A stretch of 64,000 bases of DNA from Cercis canadensis (taxonomy: Eukaryota > Streptophyta > Magnoliopsida > Fabales > Fabaceae): contig QAOA01005930.1 of NCBI GenBank assembly GCA_003255065.1, positions 62,001-126,000 of the forward strand. Reading direction: 5' to 3'. Positions 59,061-64,000 of this stretch are shown here, piece after piece. The notes beneath the pieces are model-generated. The model was not told the origin of the DNA, did no database searches, and saw only the letters and a list, made by a program, of their open reading frames with translations. Both the position numbers and the translations under genes were made by a program. Every line of letters starts with the position of its first letter. Positions within the stretch are counted from its first letter, which is position 1.

Positions 59061-61859
59061 TCATTGTCCTGCAGAAGATGCACTTGGAATGCTCTCCAAG
59101 AACATAGCCCTTGCAGAAGGGTCGGTTGAAAAGCGACCTAAAAGAGCAATGGTAGCTGTATTACTTCCAAACTTCTCAATACCTCTAGAAATCATACATG
59201 TGTGGCTTGCTTCTACAACTACTATCACATCTCCACCTAACAGAGGTGAAATGGTTTCTGCTATCTGTCTGGTAAGTCTTTCCTGAACTTGGAGCTTGAA
59301 ACCGTAAAAATGTACTATTGACTGTAAAAGGGATTTTCCAATGGGATTAAAACCTTCGTACATGAGGTATCCTATGTGAACAACACCATGAAATGGAAGT
59401 AAATGATGCTCGCATTGAGACCAAAAAGGCAAGTTTAGTTCAGAGCATATTTGTTTGTCACTTAAGTTAACCTCCCCATTGGTGTTCAAAGAATTCATCC
59501 CACCACAAAGAAAACCATTCAGTTTCATCTCCAAGTTACTACTTTGGAAATTCATCAGCCATTTCACGAAATGACTAGGAGTCCCTACAAGCTCCTTCCT
59601 TAATGGATCTTCTCCCAAAGATTTGAGAATCGAAGCTACCGCAGTGACCATCACTGGATTAACGGGTCCAAATTTGGAGGAGGCTTTAGGAGAAAGGGAA
59701 GATTGAGAAGGACACCAGCACAGATCAGATGACCCTCTAGATTGAACCTTTTCCATATCAATACCTCTAAATTTAAGAAGACTGAAAAAGTCAACCCATA
59801 CATCTGCCTTTTGGTTTTCAAAAACCCCAGAACCTGAAGAAACAAGTATCTTTATCGATCCTTGGTGGGTTGAATCAAGAAAGACTGATTCTATGTCAGG
59901 AAAGTGGATATGTGTACACTGGAGTATAATGGCAACACCCGCTGGCTTTATTCCCTGATGCAGAGCTGAACACACCTCATCTGCCAAACGCTGAGGCTCT
60001 TGGAGCCGTTTTGCAAAAACATCAGCCACACGAGAGAGCTTGCTTAAACCCACAACTCTTTGACCGGAAGGTACATAACCCACATGACACTTGACCTGGA
60101 ATGGAAGCAAGCAAGACTCACAATAGGAAAAAAAGTCAAGATCTCGAACAATCACAAGTCCACCTGCTCCCCCTGCATGCCCGATTCTATTATCTAGACC
60201 AGCTTCAGGGAATAAAGCACCTTGAACAATGTCCTTCACCTTTTGACTGTAACCTGAAAGAAGATGAGTCTCCTTATGATTAGTGATAATATTAGTCAAG
60301 AAAATATGATTCATATTTAATTCAATAAAATGTCAGAGACATAACTCATGCAGAGGATGTATGGAAAAAGAAAAAAAAATCAGGCATTTAGGACAAGAAT
60401 TAAAAGTATTCTAATTTACCCATCACTTACATCCCAAAATTTATAGCTAGTGCTGTAAATAGCAACATGATCACAAAAGTTCAAATATAAAAATATAAGG
60501 AATAGGATCAGAATTGTTGGAATCTGAAACTGGATGCCAAAACCTTTACTTGCTACATTGAGCATGAATAATATTTTGACAAAATCACGATTATCATAGA
60601 AACAAGCTTAAACTAGTACTTGATGCAACTCAATGATTCAGATATGGAAACAATAAACATCTCTATGGTTATCCTGCCTTATGAAATACAACAGTGACCA
60701 AATATTATCTAGCTCCAAAGTGAGTATCTTTACATAATAAGTAAAATGAAGACCATCAGCATGATTGTGGCCGCTTCTAGAAGGCCATAAATAAAGAAAT
60801 GATGTGCAATTAGTTGTAAATAAGATAGAAGAATGCCACAACCAAAGTAATCCAAAAATTATGACTACAAAAAGAGAGGGTAACATTTAACACTAAGTTA
60901 GAACACTTAAGTATTAGCCAAAAAGTTAGAACACTTAGGTTGCAGAACTAGATGCACTTGACACTTTCAAAAGTTTCCTGTAAACTATCCAATTTTTAAC
61001 CCCAAATATGGTTTCCCATGGTCTGATGGGTCACAATGTGAGTGAAAAGTTTCCTGTGAACTATCCATTTTTTACCCCCAAGTCCATCTCTTTCAAATTT
61101 CCTCCACCCTACAATGCAGTCTAGCTCACTAGGAAAGATAAATAGTATCGGTAGAGTGTAAAAAGAACTCGGGAATCTAAAAAGCCTTGCAATTATCACA
61201 TATATGGTTACGGATATCCAATAAAAAACAGATGGAGTTCATAATTGCATTCAATTTCTTTTTTGTCTTTCTTTGTTAAGAACCAGGTGCAGTTTCCCCA
61301 AAATTAGGAGAGAAAGTGAAAGTACTAACACCAATTCAGCTACATAGCTTTAGATTTAAATAGTGACATCAAGGCAAGAGAAAACACCATCAAATTAAAA
61401 AAGACCAGAGATTAAAGATGAAAAATAAAATATCCATCATCAAATGAATTACAAAGAACTTTCAGAAACTTGGGCCAAAAGATATATAAAAGAAATGAAC
61501 AAGTTCTAGCAGAAGACAACAACAACAACATGATGGAAGCATGTAAATATATATATATTTTTCTCCTAAACAAGACTAACGTCATAAGAGTGGCATTAAT
61601 TATGACTAATAACCTATAGTTGACAAAATTCAAGGAAATAGTCACCTCTGGTTCCTTGACGAAGGGCCTTAGCAACACGAAGTGGTGTCTTTCTAAGACC
61701 TTCCCTGTTTATATCTTCCCCCAAACCCAGCAGTAGAACTTTCACCGCATCCTCTATAGCAGCAGTATTGGCCTCTTCCTCCACTCCCAGTTCAGCACAA
61801 CGAATACTCACTCCATTTTCAAGCTCAACATTGAAATGCCCCTCATCCAAACAGCCCAT
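59061..61859 (-). CDS. GCH1: GTP cyclohydrolase I, plant two-domain form
   Basis: Two coding exons, 61859-61646 and 60253-59061 (TGA), joined at a G|GT codon, giving 468 residues. The enzyme converts GTP to dihydroneopterin triphosphate, the committed step of the pterin branch of folate synthesis in the cytosol. The protein has two tandem GCHI domains (about 30-235 and 275-460). Each has lost different active-site residues. Domain 1 reads YCESCLLPF where the ancestral motif is CEHH, but keeps VVGLSKLSRV. Domain 2 keeps CEHH (352-355), VQERLTRQIAE and HTCMISRG but lacks the GLSK motif. This complementary loss is the known plant arrangement, in which both domains are needed together. The start MGCLDEGH matches the family N-terminus; in-frame codons upstream do not. 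No transit peptide, consistent with a cytosolic enzyme. Confidence 0.95.
60900..61090. repeat. Short tandem repeats in the GTP cyclohydrolase intron
   Basis: AAAGTTTCCTGTAAACTATCC near 60970 recurs as AAAGTTTCCTGTGAACTATCC about 78 bp later. GTTAGAACACTTA also occurs twice around 60898-60940. These are local duplications with no evident function. Confidence 0.6.
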
Positions 61860-62510
61860 TGAAAGACCACAAATCCCACAACTATCACCCTCCCAAATCC
61901 CAGATAGAAAAAAATCAACCGAACCACCTTCCCAATATCCAAGACCCAGCAACAAAACAACAATTTCTCAGCAGCCAAACAGAATAAAGTAGGAAAACAA
62001 AGATGGGCCAAAAATGCACAAGTTCTCAACTTTCAGGTAACAACCGCGAATCAATGGACAGATTTCTATAAAACAACTCAAAAGCAATGATGGGTCGAAC
62101 AGAACAACAATCAAAATCTTCAGAATAACCCAAAATCAGAAATAACACAAATCAGATAGATATGCAGGGAAACTATAAGAACGAGGAAGAAATGCAAATG
62201 GGCAGACACGGATCAAACACTTTTGAAATGGAAGATGAATAATAGAGAAGAAGAAGAAGCAGACAGATAATAGAGAGAGGCGGCTAAGAAAGGAGAGGCC
62301 AATAAAAATGAGGAGATTCGTAGGGTAGCCGTTGATATTGGAATGCGTGGATCTTAGTTTCTGTATCGGAATGCGAAGGGGACCCACCAGGGAAGGAGAG
62401 ACGGTTGTTTTTTCCGTACGAAACTGGGGAGCGGAGGATTTGGGTCTGTAGGCACCTCGTTTTCGTTATCTCTGTTGGGTTCTGCATTGATTAATATATA
62501 TATGGAGGCG
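61860..62510 (-). promoter_or_regulatory. GCH1: Leader and promoter side of GTP cyclohydrolase gene
   Basis: Upstream of the ATG lie several hundred bases with CT-rich character on the minus strand, as expected of a 5' UTR that may contain an intron. ATATATATTAATC on the minus strand around 62487-62502 is a possible TATA region. The exact start is not determinable. Confidence 0.35.
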
Positions 62511-63040
62511 GGGATCTGAGAGGGAAGAGATCATCATCATGATGGGTTGGTGGCTCAGGGTTGGTGGAGAGAGAGACTGTAACTCAAGCAAAACCATTGA
62601 TGAGGAATAGAAAATTGACCAACGTAGAAAATACCAAAAATGAATGGAAGCAGGGTAGGGGAGGGAATGCTTAATTCACCACCGCACTAGCCATTGATGA
62701 TTAAGATACAAGGCTCAGGCTTAGTAGGAGAAAGGGTATTGTTGTTTTGTACACACCAAAGATGAAATATGTCTTGCATTTTATTGATTTCACGTATATG
62801 GTAAGTAAAATAAGTTACATATTAATTTTATTCGTAGCATAAATAACATTCATTATATTAAATAAATACCCTTATTAATATACTAACATTTAAATTTAAC
62901 ACTATTCATACTCATTTTAATTTTTTTTTGCAAAGCTCGGAAATTTTTTATACCTCTTAATTATACTATGTGTACAAATAAGTACACATTTACAACATAA
63001 AAGATAATTATATAAGTGTATTTTTTTTTGTACAAAAGAG

Positions 63041-63083
<43 letters not shown>

Positions 63084-64000
63084 CTAAAAAAGGAAAATAC
63101 TACAACTCCAACTCACCCACATGTTGATTTTGATTTCATTGTATTCTTTGATCACGGATATAAAATATAAGGAAAGGTTAAAAAAGAAAATAAAATGTAA
63201 GGGAATAAGATCAATGAATATTTAAAATTTTCTTGTTTGGTTGGAATTTAATTCATTTCTAAAATACTTTTATTAGAGGCCACCTTTTCACTTTGTAATG
63301 TGACACTTTTCATAAGGGGATTGAATTCTAACTCTTGACTTGAGTGGTACTATAAGGTATAATCTTATATTTTAGTCTAAAATTTGATACCAGCATATCA
63401 AACATCTCAATCTCATTTCATAATCTAGATTACATAGAATACAAGATTGATATGGAGTGAAAATATTTCATAATAACACACCAAATACATCCTATTTAAA
63501 TTTTTATTCTAGCATGCTAAAATAAACTATTCCGAGTCAAATGTTTGTTAGTAAATAAAGTACTAAATCAATTTATGTCCTTGAGAACCATGCGACCTTG
63601 ATTGTGGGAGAAACAAGTGGGCTTGTTTCTTGTGTTACCTAGCTCATATCTATGATTGGGAGAGAAACTACTAGCCCATACGAAACAAAAGTTAGATAAC
63701 TTTTTATAATAATTTGACCTTGAAAAGAGAATTTTCAAATAATAACTCTATTTAGATAAAATTGATTCTTGTAAAATAAGATAACATATAAGGAATGAAA
63801 ATGATTTATTTTTAAAATTAATTCTTGATAGCCTTGCGAAATGTTCTTAATATTATTCTTGCTTTCATCATAAATCTAGACTTTTGATGTAAAAAAGCAT
63901 GACTTTTATAGTTGAGCTAGCAAGTCAAATGAAATTTTGATGATAAGAAAACATTGATCAAGTTTATAACATGTGTGTTCTAAGTTGTGATTATAGAAAG
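62511..64000. other. A+T-rich intergenic DNA with a 40-bp poly-A tract
   Basis: No exon recognised on either strand. The A run at 63041-63080 could be a retroposed tail or a simple homopolymer. No element boundaries or target duplications were found around it. Confidence 0.5.

Noticed and set aside
59061-59286. Plus-strand ORFs opposite GTP cyclohydrolase
   Set aside because: They are antisense shadows of a well-conserved enzyme.

Overview
The window is nuclear DNA of a eudicot plant. The genes have many small exons with GT-AG introns, the intergenic DNA is A+T-rich, and solo LTRs, MULE-like and Harbinger-like elements and LINE remnants are common. The species cannot be named from the sequence. 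Six single-N joins and one 472-base N gap show that this is a draft assembly.

Region 1 (1-7430) is a tandem segmental duplication. Each copy carries one small intronless gene for an unrecognised 149-residue protein with a hydrophobic N-terminus. The duplication records a sequence of events. A MULE-type foldback element is present at the same site in both copies, so it is older than the duplication. A Harbinger-like element with a TAA target duplication sits only in copy 1, and a solo LTR with perfect heat-shock elements sits inside that.

Region 2 (8997-27306) is a tandem array of three NADPH-dependent quinone oxidoreductase-like genes of the chloroplast envelope ceQORH type. Copies 2 and 3 are complete. 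Copy 1 lacks a visible first exon and lies next to an assembly scar. Two related solo LTRs sit in introns of copies 1 and 2. A type I (M-gamma, AGL80-like) MADS-box gene lies antisense between copies 1 and 2; its C-terminal half is cut off by an in-frame stop.

Region 3 (28850-37433) is an intact 17-coding-exon gene for an MHK/MAK-type protein kinase. A 436-bp MULE foldback and a 550-bp foldback MITE lie between it and the next gene.

Region 4 (40497-52200) is a 14-exon gene for a VPS3/TGFBRAP1-type subunit of the CORVET endosomal tethering complex (1015 residues). An intron contains a LINE 3' end in antisense.

Region 5 (52657-57133) is an N gap followed by a P-loop NTPase gene that resembles the IFI44 GTPase family and ends in a hydrophobic segment. 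Its first coding exon is probably in the gap.

Region 6 (59061-61859, minus strand) encodes the plant two-domain GTP cyclohydrolase I, the first enzyme of folate pterin synthesis. From memory, ceQORH, MHK and a P-loop NTPase gene are neighbours in Arabidopsis (At4g13010-13030), so this may be conserved synteny with a VPS3 gene between them. The genes otherwise belong to unrelated housekeeping and signalling functions, not to one pathway.
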